Source of the DNA: Sphingobacteriia bacterium 28-36-52
GTDB lineage: Bacteria > Bacteroidota > Bacteroidia > Chitinophagales > Chitinophagaceae
Direction: 5' to 3'
Length of the DNA stretch: 64,000 nucleotides
Assembly: GCA_002281575.1 (NCBI GenBank)
Contig: NCGN01000011.1
Location: forward strand, 62,001 to 126,000
How positions within the stretch are numbered: position 1 is the stretch's first letter; each line of letters starts with the position of its first letter. The notes under the pieces were generated by a model. The model did no database searches. It was not told the DNA's origin and saw nothing but the letters and a program-made list of their open reading frames with translations. The translations under genes were made by a program, and so were the position numbers. Below, piece after piece: positions 19,416-28,421 of this stretch.

Positions 19416-22400
19416 TTATTGTACTTTATTATTTTTTTCTTTCTCGGCTATTACTAAAGCAAGCTTAGCCGCAGCTTCTTTTTTAAGCTCTTCTAATTCA
19501 GCATTATCTGCCACACTTTTAAAAGTAGCTTCCGCATTAAAATAATCTTTCTGGTTTAAGTAAATATCTCCAACTAATAAGTAACTCTTAGTTACCCAAA
19601 AGGTATAAGATCCGTACTTTTTAATTACTTCAAAACATGCTTTTTCAGCTTCATCTAATTTGCCTAATTGCAATAACAATTCCCCAACTCTATATTGTGA
19701 TTCCGCTGTAATTTCAGATTTACCCAATGGTAAAAGCGATTGGAACCCCTGAAGTGCTTGCGGATATTTTTTATCCATTTGATCATTCTTTGCAATTACG
19801 AATCCTGCCATTACTATATCATCTGTGGCTATGCTTTTTTGCAACAATAATTCTGCGGCATTAGGAGCAGCTTGGGCAAATTGTTGGGTTTTGTACTGAC
19901 AACGCAATAATCCCCTCATTGCTTCCAACTTATTTTCCTGCTGTAGGGCAATTGTTTTTAATAGCGCATAATAAGTGGAAGCATTGTTGTAGTCTTGGAG
20001 GTCAAAATAATAAATTCTACCAGCCTGCAATGTACTTCTCTCCGCATATTTGTTTGGAGACAATGCAGCAACAGCTTTATAATATTTAAGCGCTTCACTA
20101 TTTTTTTTCTGTAATAGATTTATTTCTGCTAAAAAATAATTGGCTTCAACTGCATATTTTCCTTGAGGAAAGTTGGCGAGATAAGTGCTAAATCCAGCTT
20201 CTGCTCCTTGATTATCCTTTAATTCAAACCGAATAGACGCAGACTTATACGTAATTGAATCAGCTTCATTTCCAGCTATGGTTTTCCCATTCGCTTCCAT
20301 AAATTGGATATAGGCCAAGGGTTGTTGCTGTTCTATAAATATATTTCTAATGTATTCAACCGCAGCATCCGATTCAGTACTATTTGGATACTTAGATACC
20401 AACTGTTTAAATTGACTCAATGACTCATCATTTTTATTCAAATTAAAATAAGCAATCCCCAATTTCTGGTAAGCTACTGGATAAAGTGCAGCAGCGTCTT
20501 TTTGATTAAGCAACGCTTCTAAAGGATCAATAACTTTTTCGAAAGCTTCATCGGCCAAATAGGTATTAGCTATTTCAAGCCTTGCTTGCGCCAACATTAA
20601 AGATGTTGGATACAATTGAGGAATCGATTGCAATAAAGTCAACTTCTGCGTTTGATTATTAGTTGCACCAGCTATAATGGCTTTTTGATAAGTGGCATAA
20701 TCAGCAGTTGCCCAATTCAATTGAACAATTTGATCATACAAATTCAATGCTTGCTTATATTCTTTCAACATAAACCAGCAATCAGCAGCCCTGATAACAG
20801 CATCTTTCTCCACATTATTTAAGGCCGAATGAGGATTTTTATTCACCAATTCGTATTGCTCCTTAGCTTGTTTATACATTTCTTTTTTTAGATAAGCATA
20901 AGCCAAATTATAGCGGGCATTGCTTGGATTAACCTCCCCATTTCTAATAGGTGCTTTTAAATATTGAGTTAAAAACTGAATGGCATCATCCATTTTGCCC
21001 GATCGGTAACTCAATTCTCCTTTCCAGAAATAAACCAGCGGCAACTGGGGTGTATTATTGGGCGTTACTAAAATTTTATCTAATAAAATTTCAGCAGCAT
21101 CTAACTGCTGGTCGTTAATTAATTCTACCGTTCTACCATACAAGAGTCTTGGCAAAAGTGCAGTAGCATTGGCCGACTTATTGGGCAACGACTCAAATAG
21201 AGACAAAGCATCTTTAAAACTATTGGTATTGGCAAGGGTACTTACCAATAACTCTTTGGATTCGTTTACATACCCCGATTGCGGATACTGGGCTAAAAAT
21301 TGTTGAAAGCTTTTAACTGCAATATCAAAATAACCCAATTCATAAGACAGTTTAGCATAATGAAAACTAGATACTTCTTTTTGAACCCGGTTACTGTTAT
21401 TGGCTGCACAAAATTGAAATGCATTTCTTGCATTTTGCAAATCATTTACCTTTAAATAGGCATCGGCTAGTAAATACATGCTGTTTTGCTCCAAAGAATC
21501 TAAAGCCCCGCCTATTTGTTTAAAACCTTGAATGGCTTTATTCCAATTCTTTGCTTCATAATAACAGTAGGAAAGCTCATATAAGTCTTCCCTTCTCACT
21601 TTTTCACTAGACGCAACATAAGTTTCTAAATAAGGTAAGGCACGTGCAAATTCTCTTTTTTCGAACAATAAGTGACCTACCAATTGCTTTAATTGTAAAT
21701 CGTAATATTGCCCATTTCTTTTGATGGCGCTTTCCCCATAGGTTAAAGCCTTTTCTCTATTGCCGCTAAAATAGTAAAGCTCCGTCAAGTAAAAAGGCAC
21801 CACGTGTTGGTAATCTGGATGTGTTTCGGCAATCAAAAAACTTTCAATAGCTGTTTCATAAGACTTTTCACTAAATGCTAAAAAGCCATAATAATAATTG
21901 GCATCAATATAATTGGGATCTGCAGGCATTTGTCTAATGGTATTAAACAAAGGCTTCGCATTTTCAAAGTCTTGATTTATAAAATAGGCATACCCTTGAT
22001 GAAATTTCATTGTAGCAATCTGTCTGTTATTTAAATTAACAATATTGCTTTTTGCATAATAAGTTAAAGCCTTGTTGTATTCTTTTTGCTGGTAATAATA
22101 TTCTCCTAAATAAAATGAAACCATTTGAACATGTGCTAAATGATTGTCTAATTCAACAAAAGTTTTAGCTAAATCTGCAGCACCAATTTCATCTAATTGT
22201 AATCCGCAAATAATATAATAGTATTGAGCATCTGCCATTAATTGTACAGGCATATTGCTTTTCTTAATTCCATTATTATAGAGTCTTTTAAAAACCGGGA
22301 AGGCCAAACTAAATTGATCTTGTTGATACAATTGCTTCGCAGATTTAAAAGCTGCATCGGCATCAGACCATTCCATTGTTTCCTGAGAATGAACCGATGT

Positions 22401-22448
22401 GCAAAAACCAAAAAAGGTAAGTATAATAAACGCGACTATTTTATACAT
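19416..22448 (-). CDS. Large secreted tetratricopeptide-repeat protein
   Basis: A 1010-aa protein with a signal peptide (MYKIVAFIILTFFGFCTSVHSQ) and TPR repeats along nearly its whole length, for example KEYNKALTYYAKS, GKMDDAIQFLTQYL and NKNDESLSQFKQLVSKYPNS. Parts resemble BamD/YbgF-type periplasmic TPRs. The ATG at 22448 starts the signal peptide; an in-frame ATG 21 bp upstream is less likely. It heads a four-gene minus-strand cluster with the barrel protein, suggesting a periplasmic scaffold for an outer-membrane assembly. Specific role unknown. Confidence 0.85.
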   Translation of the reverse strand: MYKIVAFIILTFFGFCTSVHSQETMEWSDADAAFKSAKQLYQQDQFSLAFPVFKRLYNNGIKKSNMPVQLMADAQYYYIICGLQLDEIGAADLAKTFVELDNHLAHVQMVSFYLGEYYYQQKEYNKALTYYAKSNIVNLNNRQIATMKFHQGYAYFINQDFENAKPLFNTIRQMPADPNYIDANYYYGFLAFSEKSYETAIESFLIAETHPDYQHVVPFYLTELYYFSGNREKALTYGESAIKRNGQYYDLQLKQLVGHLLFEKREFARALPYLETYVASSEKVRREDLYELSYCYYEAKNWNKAIQGFKQIGGALDSLEQNSMYLLADAYLKVNDLQNARNAFQFCAANNSNRVQKEVSSFHYAKLSYELGYFDIAVKSFQQFLAQYPQSGYVNESKELLVSTLANTNSFKDALSLFESLPNKSANATALLPRLLYGRTVELINDQQLDAAEILLDKILVTPNNTPQLPLVYFWKGELSYRSGKMDDAIQFLTQYLKAPIRNGEVNPSNARYNLAYAYLKKEMYKQAKEQYELVNKNPHSALNNVEKDAVIRAADCWFMLKEYKQALNLYDQIVQLNWATADYATYQKAIIAGATNNQTQKLTLLQSIPQLYPTSLMLAQARLEIANTYLADEAFEKVIDPLEALLNQKDAAALYPVAYQKLGIAYFNLNKNDESLSQFKQLVSKYPNSTESDAAVEYIRNIFIEQQQPLAYIQFMEANGKTIAGNEADSITYKSASIRFELKDNQGAEAGFSTYLANFPQGKYAVEANYFLAEINLLQKKNSEALKYYKAVAALSPNKYAERSTLQAGRIYYFDLQDYNNASTYYALLKTIALQQENKLEAMRGLLRCQYKTQQFAQAAPNAAELLLQKSIATDDIVMAGFVIAKNDQMDKKYPQALQGFQSLLPLGKSEITAESQYRVGELLLQLGKLDEAEKACFEVIKKYGSYTFWVTKSYLLVGDIYLNQKDYFNAEATFKSVADNAELEELKKEAAAKLALVIAEKEKNNKVQ

Positions 22449-22553
22449 GGGCAGGAATATATAGTGCAAAGATTTTTTTATTTGTTGGTATAAAGTGGCA
22501 AAGCATTGTTAAAGATATGCAGAGGCGCCATTAAGCTTGGTTAAACATGCCTT

Positions 22554-22585
22554 TTGTGGAAAAACAGGATAAGGTTGTAAGTTTG
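22554..22585 (+). promoter_or_regulatory. Promoter of ybgC-cinA
   Basis: TTG at 22554-22556 (within TTTTG) and TAAGTTTG at 22578-22585 are spaced by 21 bp, a good Bacteroidota promoter. The ATG at 22602 follows 16 bp later. Confidence 0.6.
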
Positions 22586-22601
22586 TCAACAAATTGTAAG
22601 G

Positions 22602-23018
22602 ATGTACGAACATTTAACAACGGTGAGGGTTAGGTATGCAGAGACCGATCAGATGGATATTGTTTATTACGGCAATTATGCACAATACTTTGAAGTTGGA
22701 AGAGCGGAATGCATAAGGGCCTTAGGGTTTACCTATAAACAAATGGAAGAAATGGGCGTTCGTATGCCCGTTGTAGCAATGGAAGCAAAATTTTTAAGGC
22801 CAGCGCATTATGACGATTTAATTACCATCAAAACCATTTTAAAATCACTTCCAACGCAACACGAAATTTGTTTTGAACACGAAGTTTACAACGAGCGAAA
22901 AAAATTACTAACAACGGGTAAAGTGACCCTTTATTTTATTAATACGCTTACCAATAAACGCATGGGTATGCCGGCAGATTTATTAGCAACTTTGGCCCCC
23001 TATTTTACCATTCAATAA
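22602..23018 (+). CDS. ybgC: Acyl-CoA thioesterase, YbgC/4-hydroxybenzoyl-CoA type
   Basis: A 138-aa single hot-dog-fold thioesterase. The active-site segment YAETDQMDIVYYGNYAQYFEVGRAE contains the catalytic Asp of the YbgC family. In proteobacteria YbgC sits with Tol-Pal genes; here it is followed after 10 bp by cinA. It likely hydrolyses acyl-CoA or acyl-ACP thioesters in the cytosol. Confidence 0.9.
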   Translation: MYEHLTTVRVRYAETDQMDIVYYGNYAQYFEVGRAECIRALGFTYKQMEEMGVRMPVVAMEAKFLRPAHYDDLITIKTILKSLPTQHEICFEHEVYNERKKLLTTGKVTLYFINTLTNKRMGMPADLLATLAPYFTIQ

Positions 23019-23028
23019 GCCCCTTTTC

Positions 23029-24285
23029 ATGAATAAAATATACGCATCAATTATAACCATCGGAGACGAATTACTGATTGGTCAAGTAATTGATACCAAT
23101 AGCAGTTGGATAGCCCAAGAACTAAACAAAGCTGGCATACAAGTTAAAAACAGAGTGGCTGTTGGTGATAACAGAGAAGATATTTGGCAAGCACTTGACG
23201 AGGCAATTTCAAAATCATCATTGGTTCTAATCACGGGTGGATTAGGTCCCACTGCAGATGATATCACCAAGCCATTATTATGCGATTATTTTGGCGGGAA
23301 AATGGTAATGGATCAAGCAACGCTAGACCATGTGACTCATATATTCCAGCATATTTTAAAAAAGCCTATGATAGAGCGGAATACTTTGCAGGCTCAGGTA
23401 CCAGATGTGTGCACGGTATTGAAAAATGAAAAAGGAACTGCGCCAGGAATGCTGTTTAGTAAAAACAATGTAAAAGTAATTGCCATGCCAGGTGTTCCGC
23501 ACGAAATGAAATGGATTATGCAGCACCATGTTATGCCATTGGCTGCCCAATGGTTCAATAGTGGATTTATTGAACACCGTACTTTATTAACAGCTGGTAT
23601 TGGAGAAGCCTTTTTAGCTGAACAAATCAACCAATTTGAAGCTGCTTTACCCAATCATATTAAATTGGCCTATTTGCCCAATTATGGAATGGTTAGACTT
23701 CGATTAAGTGCTTGGGGAACCAATCAAGATAATTTAAATAAAGAATTAGATAACCAATTTAACCTATTGAAAAATAATGTTTTAGATTACTTAGTAACCG
23801 ACAAAGATGAGCCCATGGAAATGGTTGTAGGTAATTTACTAAAACAGAAAAATCAAACGGTAGCCACTGCAGAAAGTTGTACCGGAGGTTTTATTGCTCA
23901 CTTGCTTAGCAAGCATGCTGGGTCATCCACTTTCTTTACTGGATCTATCATTTCTTACGCCAATATTATCAAGGAACAATTATTAGATGTGCCCCATGAG
24001 ACCTTAATTACAGTGGGTGCAGTAAGCAAGGAAGCAGTTAGGCAAATGGCGGTTTCAGTTAGAGAAAAAATGAGTACCGATTATGCCATTGCGGTAAGTG
24101 GCATCATGGGACCGGGAGGGGCAACTGAAGAAAAAGCAGTAGGCCTTGTTTGGATTGCTGTAGCATCAAAAAAAAGCGTCATTACCAAGCACTTTCAGTT
24201 TAGATTTGATAGAGAACGAAATATCAACCTAACCGCCATCAATGCATTGAATATGTTGAGGGCTATGATTGTGGATAATAGTTGA
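23029..24285 (+). CDS. cinA: CinA, nicotinamide-nucleotide amidohydrolase
   Basis: A full-length two-domain CinA (418 aa). The N-terminal MoaB/MogA-like domain (ADP-ribose pyrophosphatase in characterised CinA) includes TIGDELLIGQVIDTNSSWIA and LITGGLGPTADDIT. The C-terminal PncC domain, which deamidates NMN, carries TAESCTGGFIAHLL and SGIMGPGGATEEKAVGLV. It would recycle pyridine nucleotides. Cotranscribed with ybgC. Confidence 0.95.
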   Translation: MNKIYASIITIGDELLIGQVIDTNSSWIAQELNKAGIQVKNRVAVGDNREDIWQALDEAISKSSLVLITGGLGPTADDITKPLLCDYFGGKMVMDQATLDHVTHIFQHILKKPMIERNTLQAQVPDVCTVLKNEKGTAPGMLFSKNNVKVIAMPGVPHEMKWIMQHHVMPLAAQWFNSGFIEHRTLLTAGIGEAFLAEQINQFEAALPNHIKLAYLPNYGMVRLRLSAWGTNQDNLNKELDNQFNLLKNNVLDYLVTDKDEPMEMVVGNLLKQKNQTVATAESCTGGFIAHLLSKHAGSSTFFTGSIISYANIIKEQLLDVPHETLITVGAVSKEAVRQMAVSVREKMSTDYAIAVSGIMGPGGATEEKAVGLVWIAVASKKSVITKHFQFRFDRERNINLTAINALNMLRAMIVDNS

Positions 24286-24315
24286 TTATTTAATCGGAAT
24301 CAACAACTATCTTTG
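24282..24315 (+). promoter_or_regulatory. Putative promoter of the E2 acyltransferase gene
   Basis: TATCTTTG at 24308-24315 is a perfect -7 match, with TTG at 24282-24284 (overlapping the cinA stop) 23 bp upstream. The leader to the ATG at 24381 would be about 60 nt. The -33 region lies in a 7-bp inverted repeat (GTTGATT at 24281, AATCAAC at 24298). Confidence 0.45.
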
Positions 24316-24380
24316 TTGGTTAGTAGTGGATTGCGTATATTAACTATACCTTATTAACCCGCTTTAAACAGTAGTACAAT

Positions 24381-26225
24381 ATGGCAATAGCTGAATTGGT
24401 GATGCCCAAATTGGGTGAAAGTATTATGGAAGCTACCATTCTTAAATGGCATAAGAAAGTTGGCGACCATGTTAAGTTAGATGAAACCGTATTGGATATT
24501 GCTACTGATAAAGTAGACAGTGAAGTTCCATCTACAGTAGAGGGAACCATAACTGAAATCCTTTACAATGTAAACGATGTTGTACCTATTGGTACCGTAA
24601 TTGTAAGAGTTGAAACAGCTACTAATGCAAGTGCACCTGCACCTGCTCCAGTTGTAGCGGCTCCTATTGTTGAAACACCTGTTGCACCTGCTCCTACACC
24701 TATAGTTGAAGCACCAGTTGTTGTTGCAGCGCCACCTGCACCTGCACCTGCACCTGCTCCTGCTCCTGCTCCTGCTCCAGTAATTCCTCCTCCAGTGGTT
24801 GAAGTGCCTTACACGCCAAGTGCTCCAATGGTCGAATTAATGGCTAAGCCTGCATCTAATAGATTCTATTCTCCATTGGTGTTGAATATTGCAAATAGTG
24901 AAGGAATTAACTTAAGTGAATTAGAAAGAATACCTGGAACTGGCAATGATGGCCGTGTTTCTAAAAAAGATATTTTACAATATGTTGCAGATAAAAAAGC
25001 AGGAAGGGTTCCTACCTATCAGCCTGCTCCAGTGTATGCTGCAGCGCCACAATACGCTGCTCCTGTTGCGCCACAACAAGCGCAACAACCTATACCACAA
25101 CCTGCCGTGCCTACAGAGCAAGTTGCTCCAACTGAACCAACCGTAGCTGCACCAGTAGCTCCAGTTCAACAAACAGTGGTTGCTCAAGTTCCTCAACCAG
25201 AAGCTACTCCAGTATTACCACCTCCCGCAGTAGCGCAAGAACCTGCTCCAGTTGCACCAGCTTCTGCCCCAGTGTCTGTTCAACCTCAGCCTATTGCTTC
25301 AGTTTACCAAGAACCAATTGTGCCTGTTGTTCCAGCACCACAAGCAACCTATCATACAGCACCAGAGCCAATAATGAAATCAGGCACTAGGTTTCCTGAA
25401 CAAAATGTGGTTGCTAATACTGCACCTATGCCACCATCGCCACAAGCGATATTTGCACAGCCTTCCGGCAAGTATTCAGATCCATCCATGGTAACTGTTA
25501 CAGGTGCCACTGAAATAATTGAAATGGATCGTATGCGAAAGCTAATTGCTAAGCATATGGTTGATAGTAAACATACTAGTCCGCATGTAACCAGCTTTGC
25601 TGAAGCAGATGTGACCAATATGGTAATGTGGAGAACAAAAGTAAAAAATGAATTTGAACAGCGTGAAGGCACTAAGCTTACATTCACTCCAATGTTTGTG
25701 GAATGTATTGCCAATGTAATTAAGCGTTTCCCTTACATCAATTGCTCTTTAGAAGGTGATAAAATCATTCTGAAAAAAGACATCAATATTGGCATGGCTA
25801 CTGCATTACCATCTGGAAACTTAATTGTTCCCGTAATTAAAGGAGCCGACCAAATGAATATAGTTGGCTTAAGCAAAGCAGTAAATGGTTTAGCTGATGC
25901 TGCTAGAAATGCCAAACTAAAACCAGAAGACACTACAGGTGGTACATTCACATTAACAAATGTGGGTACATTCGGTAGTTTAATGGGAACCCCAATCATT
26001 AGTCAACCACAGGTGGCCATCATGGCAGTGGGTGCTATCAAAAAACGTCCAATGGTTATGGAAGGTCCTGATGGAGACACCATTGCAATAAGACATATGA
26101 TGTACTTGTCATTAAGCTACGACCATCGAATTGTAGATGGAAGTATTGGAGCCAGCTTTTTAACGGAAGTGGCCAAAGAATTTGAAAAATGGGAAATAAA
26201 TAAACAATGGTTTCACTACCTATAA
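24381..26225 (+). CDS. 2-oxo acid dehydrogenase E2 component (lipoamide acyltransferase)
   Basis: The core acyltransferase of a pyruvate, 2-oxoglutarate or branched-chain dehydrogenase complex. Order of domains in 614 aa: one lipoyl domain (residues 1-77, lipoyl Lys44 in IATDKVDSEVPS), a long Pro/Ala linker, the E1/E3-binding domain (about 161-202, FYSPLVLNIANSEG...GRVSKKDIL), a second Pro/Ala/Gln linker, and the catalytic domain ending with DHRIVDG. No E1 or E3 gene is near, so the complex cannot be named. The first linker is encoded by hexamer repeats. Confidence 0.93.
   Translation: MAIAELVMPKLGESIMEATILKWHKKVGDHVKLDETVLDIATDKVDSEVPSTVEGTITEILYNVNDVVPIGTVIVRVETATNASAPAPAPVVAAPIVETPVAPAPTPIVEAPVVVAAPPAPAPAPAPAPAPAPVIPPPVVEVPYTPSAPMVELMAKPASNRFYSPLVLNIANSEGINLSELERIPGTGNDGRVSKKDILQYVADKKAGRVPTYQPAPVYAAAPQYAAPVAPQQAQQPIPQPAVPTEQVAPTEPTVAAPVAPVQQTVVAQVPQPEATPVLPPPAVAQEPAPVAPASAPVSVQPQPIASVYQEPIVPVVPAPQATYHTAPEPIMKSGTRFPEQNVVANTAPMPPSPQAIFAQPSGKYSDPSMVTVTGATEIIEMDRMRKLIAKHMVDSKHTSPHVTSFAEADVTNMVMWRTKVKNEFEQREGTKLTFTPMFVECIANVIKRFPYINCSLEGDKIILKKDINIGMATALPSGNLIVPVIKGADQMNIVGLSKAVNGLADAARNAKLKPEDTTGGTFTLTNVGTFGSLMGTPIISQPQVAIMAVGAIKKRPMVMEGPDGDTIAIRHMMYLSLSYDHRIVDGSIGASFLTEVAKEFEKWEINKQWFHYL
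24735..24776 (+). repeat. Hexanucleotide tandem repeat in the E2 linker
   Basis: Seven perfect-register hexamers, three CCTGCA then four CCTGCT, encode alternating Pro-Ala in the flexible linker between the lipoyl and subunit-binding domains. Unit changes would keep the frame and only alter linker length. Confidence 0.85.
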
Positions 26226-26947
26226 AATTTAAAAAAGCCCTGATCATTATCGGGGTTTTTTATTGCGGCTTACTTCATTTAAAGGCTCAAACACCTGGAC
26301 TTGGAACTTGGAATGTATTAACTGGGCGTTTCAATTACAATAGTAAATGGATTGCATTTATTGAATTGCAATTACGCTCTCAACAAACTTTTGATCATTT
26401 TAACTACCATGAAGTAAAGGGTGGAATAGGTTATGCTATTAATCCTAGTTTATCGGCTTTAGTTGGAACGGGTAGATATATAACTTACCAAGTGGATGAT
26501 AATTTCAAAACCCCATTTATAGTTAGTGAAAACAGAATTTGGCAGCAATTAATTTGGAACCAATCTTTACAACAATTTAGAATTGAACATAGGATAAGGG
26601 CTGAACAACGATATACTTCTAATGGATATAGAAATAGATTCAGGTACAGAATTAGCGCTATAGTACCATTAAATAACAATAAAATCACCAATAAGACCTT
26701 CTTTGTAAATACTTCCAATGAATTTCATTTGAACAACGAGGGGGTATTTTTTGAACAGAATCGCTTTTATTTAGGTGGTGGATACAATTTTAATGATCAG
26801 TTAAGTATTCAAATGGGTTGGATGTATCGTTCCGACTTTTTTACACAAAACAGGGCACAATACAAGAACTTTTTACAAACCAGTTTGCAATTCACATTTA
26901 ATAAAAGCAAAAATCCTACAATAAAAAATATAGGGACAGTAGATTAA
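26207..26947 (+). CDS. DUF2490 family protein (predicted outer-membrane barrel)
   Basis: A 246-aa protein matching the DUF2490 family: signal peptide ending in LHLKAQ, then GLGTWNVLTGRFNYNSKWIAFIELQLRSQ and later HRIRAEQRY and RFRYRISAIVPL. The alternating pattern suggests a small outer-membrane beta-barrel. Function unknown. The ATG lies 19 bp inside the end of the E2 gene in another frame, so the two are probably cotranscribed. It converges with rsmD with no gap. Confidence 0.85.
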   Translation: MVSLPIKFKKALIIIGVFYCGLLHLKAQTPGLGTWNVLTGRFNYNSKWIAFIELQLRSQQTFDHFNYHEVKGGIGYAINPSLSALVGTGRYITYQVDDNFKTPFIVSENRIWQQLIWNQSLQQFRIEHRIRAEQRYTSNGYRNRFRYRISAIVPLNNNKITNKTFFVNTSNEFHLNNEGVFFEQNRFYLGGGYNFNDQLSIQMGWMYRSDFFTQNRAQYKNFLQTSLQFTFNKSKNPTIKNIGTVD

Positions 26948-27490
26948 TTATTCAGCTGGCTCAAAAAATGAGAACAGGGTTGTTCCGTAATTTCTTACAA
27001 AAGAAAACCCTTCCATTTTTTCATAAGCGTTCCTAGGAGTATGTTCTAAAACAAAAAAACCACCTGGGGCAATTAGTTTTTTGGTTACAATTATCTTAGG
27101 TATTTCGTCAATGGTACCCAAGGCATAAGGAGGACCTGCAAAAATAAAATCATACTGTTTGGTACAACTTTGTAAAAAAGCAAATACATCCATTTTTAGC
27201 AATTGAACATTTTCCATTCCTAACATGGTGGCATTCTTGCCTATAAATGCATGCATAATGGGGTCTTTCTCTACAATAGTGAGGCGCTCTGCACCTCTAG
27301 ACGCGAGTTCATAACTAATGCATCCAGTTCCTCCAAATAAATCAAGGGTTTCTATACCATCAAAGCTCATCCTGTTTTGCAAGATATTGAACAAACCCTC
27401 TTTTGCTATATCGGTTGTTGGTCGTGTATATGGCATATTGGCTGGGGGACTAATCCTTCTTCCACCCCATTTTCCTGATATTATTCTCAT
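26948..27490 (-). CDS. rsmD: 16S rRNA (guanine966-N2)-methyltransferase RsmD, atypical motif IV
   Basis: The start MRIISGKWGGRRISPP and TRPTTDIAKEGLFNIL, with the SAM-binding LDLFGGTGCISYEL, identify RsmD, which methylates 16S rRNA G966 during 30S assembly. Length 180 aa is normal. Motif IV, usually DPPY/DPPF and part of the active site, reads GPPY here: residue 119 is Gly (codon at 27134-27136). This could lower activity or be a lineage trait. The gene overlaps the preceding DUF3822 gene by 4 bp, as in other Bacteroidota. Confidence 0.92.
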   Translation of the reverse strand: MRIISGKWGGRRISPPANMPYTRPTTDIAKEGLFNILQNRMSFDGIETLDLFGGTGCISYELASRGAERLTIVEKDPIMHAFIGKNATMLGMENVQLLKMDVFAFLQSCTKQYDFIFAGPPYALGTIDEIPKIIVTKKLIAPGGFFVLEHTPRNAYEKMEGFSFVRNYGTTLFSFFEPAE

Positions 27491-28329
27491 AGTGCCAATT
27501 TAAAAAATGGCGCAAAATAATGATGCGCATATTCTTTATTAACTTCAAACATTATTCCATTGGCTTCCATGGAATCAATTTCTATATTAACGTATACTTT
27601 TTTTAATTGCAAGTATAATTCGGTATTTAAATCGATCATGCCACTTAGCTCAACAATAGCAAACTCTGTATTTATTCCAAACTGCTGTGCACCACGGATG
27701 ATATAATAAACTGCATCTTCCGCAATTTTAAAAGAGAAGGTTTGAATCATTTGAATTTTTGCATCTTTAAAAATGGCCATGATAAAATGTCCATGATAAA
27801 ATTGCAATTTCACCAATTGCTCCTCATTCTTCCGCCTATTCATTACATCGTTTAACAAAGAAGTATAAACATGTGATGTTTGAAAAATAATAAACTGTCT
27901 AGTCAATAATTCTGCCAACGACTTTTTTATTCGATAAGTATTAATGAAACTTCTAGTGGCAATCAGTTTCTCATACTTTACTTCCATCCTACTACTTTCA
28001 CCATAAATTAGGTTCAAGTAATCTTCTGCAGAAGTTGCAGTTAAAAATTTCTCGGGAACTAAAATTGATTCTGGCGTACAAAAAAAACAAGTAACCTGTT
28101 TATAGGTTTTATTAAACAGTTTAGAAATGGTTTTGATTTCATAAAAAATATCGTTCCAATCTTCTGTTTGATCTTTATCTAGACTAAAATACTCAAAAGC
28201 TACAATGGTTCCATTGTCTACTGTTTTAGACATGCAACGCATTTCCTGCTCATCCAATTCTATGATGAGCTGAAAAGCAGATCCACTGATCGGATCCTCA
28301 TTATAAAATCCTGCTTTTTTCCTTGCCAT
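27487..28329 (-). CDS. DUF3822 family protein
   Basis: A 280-aa protein of the Bacteroidota DUF3822 family, whose gene typically precedes rsmD. Two halves each have an actin/ASKHA-like pattern of strands (for example HGHFIMAIFKDAKIQMIQTFSF), and the C-terminus ends EYAHHYFAPFFKLAL. No catalytic motif or signal peptide is seen. The 4-bp overlap with rsmD suggests coupled translation, but no function is known. Confidence 0.8.
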   Translation of the reverse strand: MARKKAGFYNEDPISGSAFQLIIELDEQEMRCMSKTVDNGTIVAFEYFSLDKDQTEDWNDIFYEIKTISKLFNKTYKQVTCFFCTPESILVPEKFLTATSAEDYLNLIYGESSRMEVKYEKLIATRSFINTYRIKKSLAELLTRQFIIFQTSHVYTSLLNDVMNRRKNEEQLVKLQFYHGHFIMAIFKDAKIQMIQTFSFKIAEDAVYYIIRGAQQFGINTEFAIVELSGMIDLNTELYLQLKKVYVNIEIDSMEANGIMFEVNKEYAHHYFAPFFKLAL

Positions 28330-28404
28330 TCATCTTAATTACGTTGCAATAATATATAAAAAAGCATTAACGGAGAGCGAAGATATTATGAGCACTCATT
28401 TTAC

Positions 28405-28412
28405 TAACTTCG
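28405..28412 (+). promoter_or_regulatory. Possible -7 element for the MATE gene
   Basis: TAACTTCG, one base from the consensus, is followed by CTGCCC and lies 9 bp before the ATG at 28422. No clear -33 TTG is present. Confidence 0.3.
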
Positions 28413-28421
28413 CTGCCCAAT

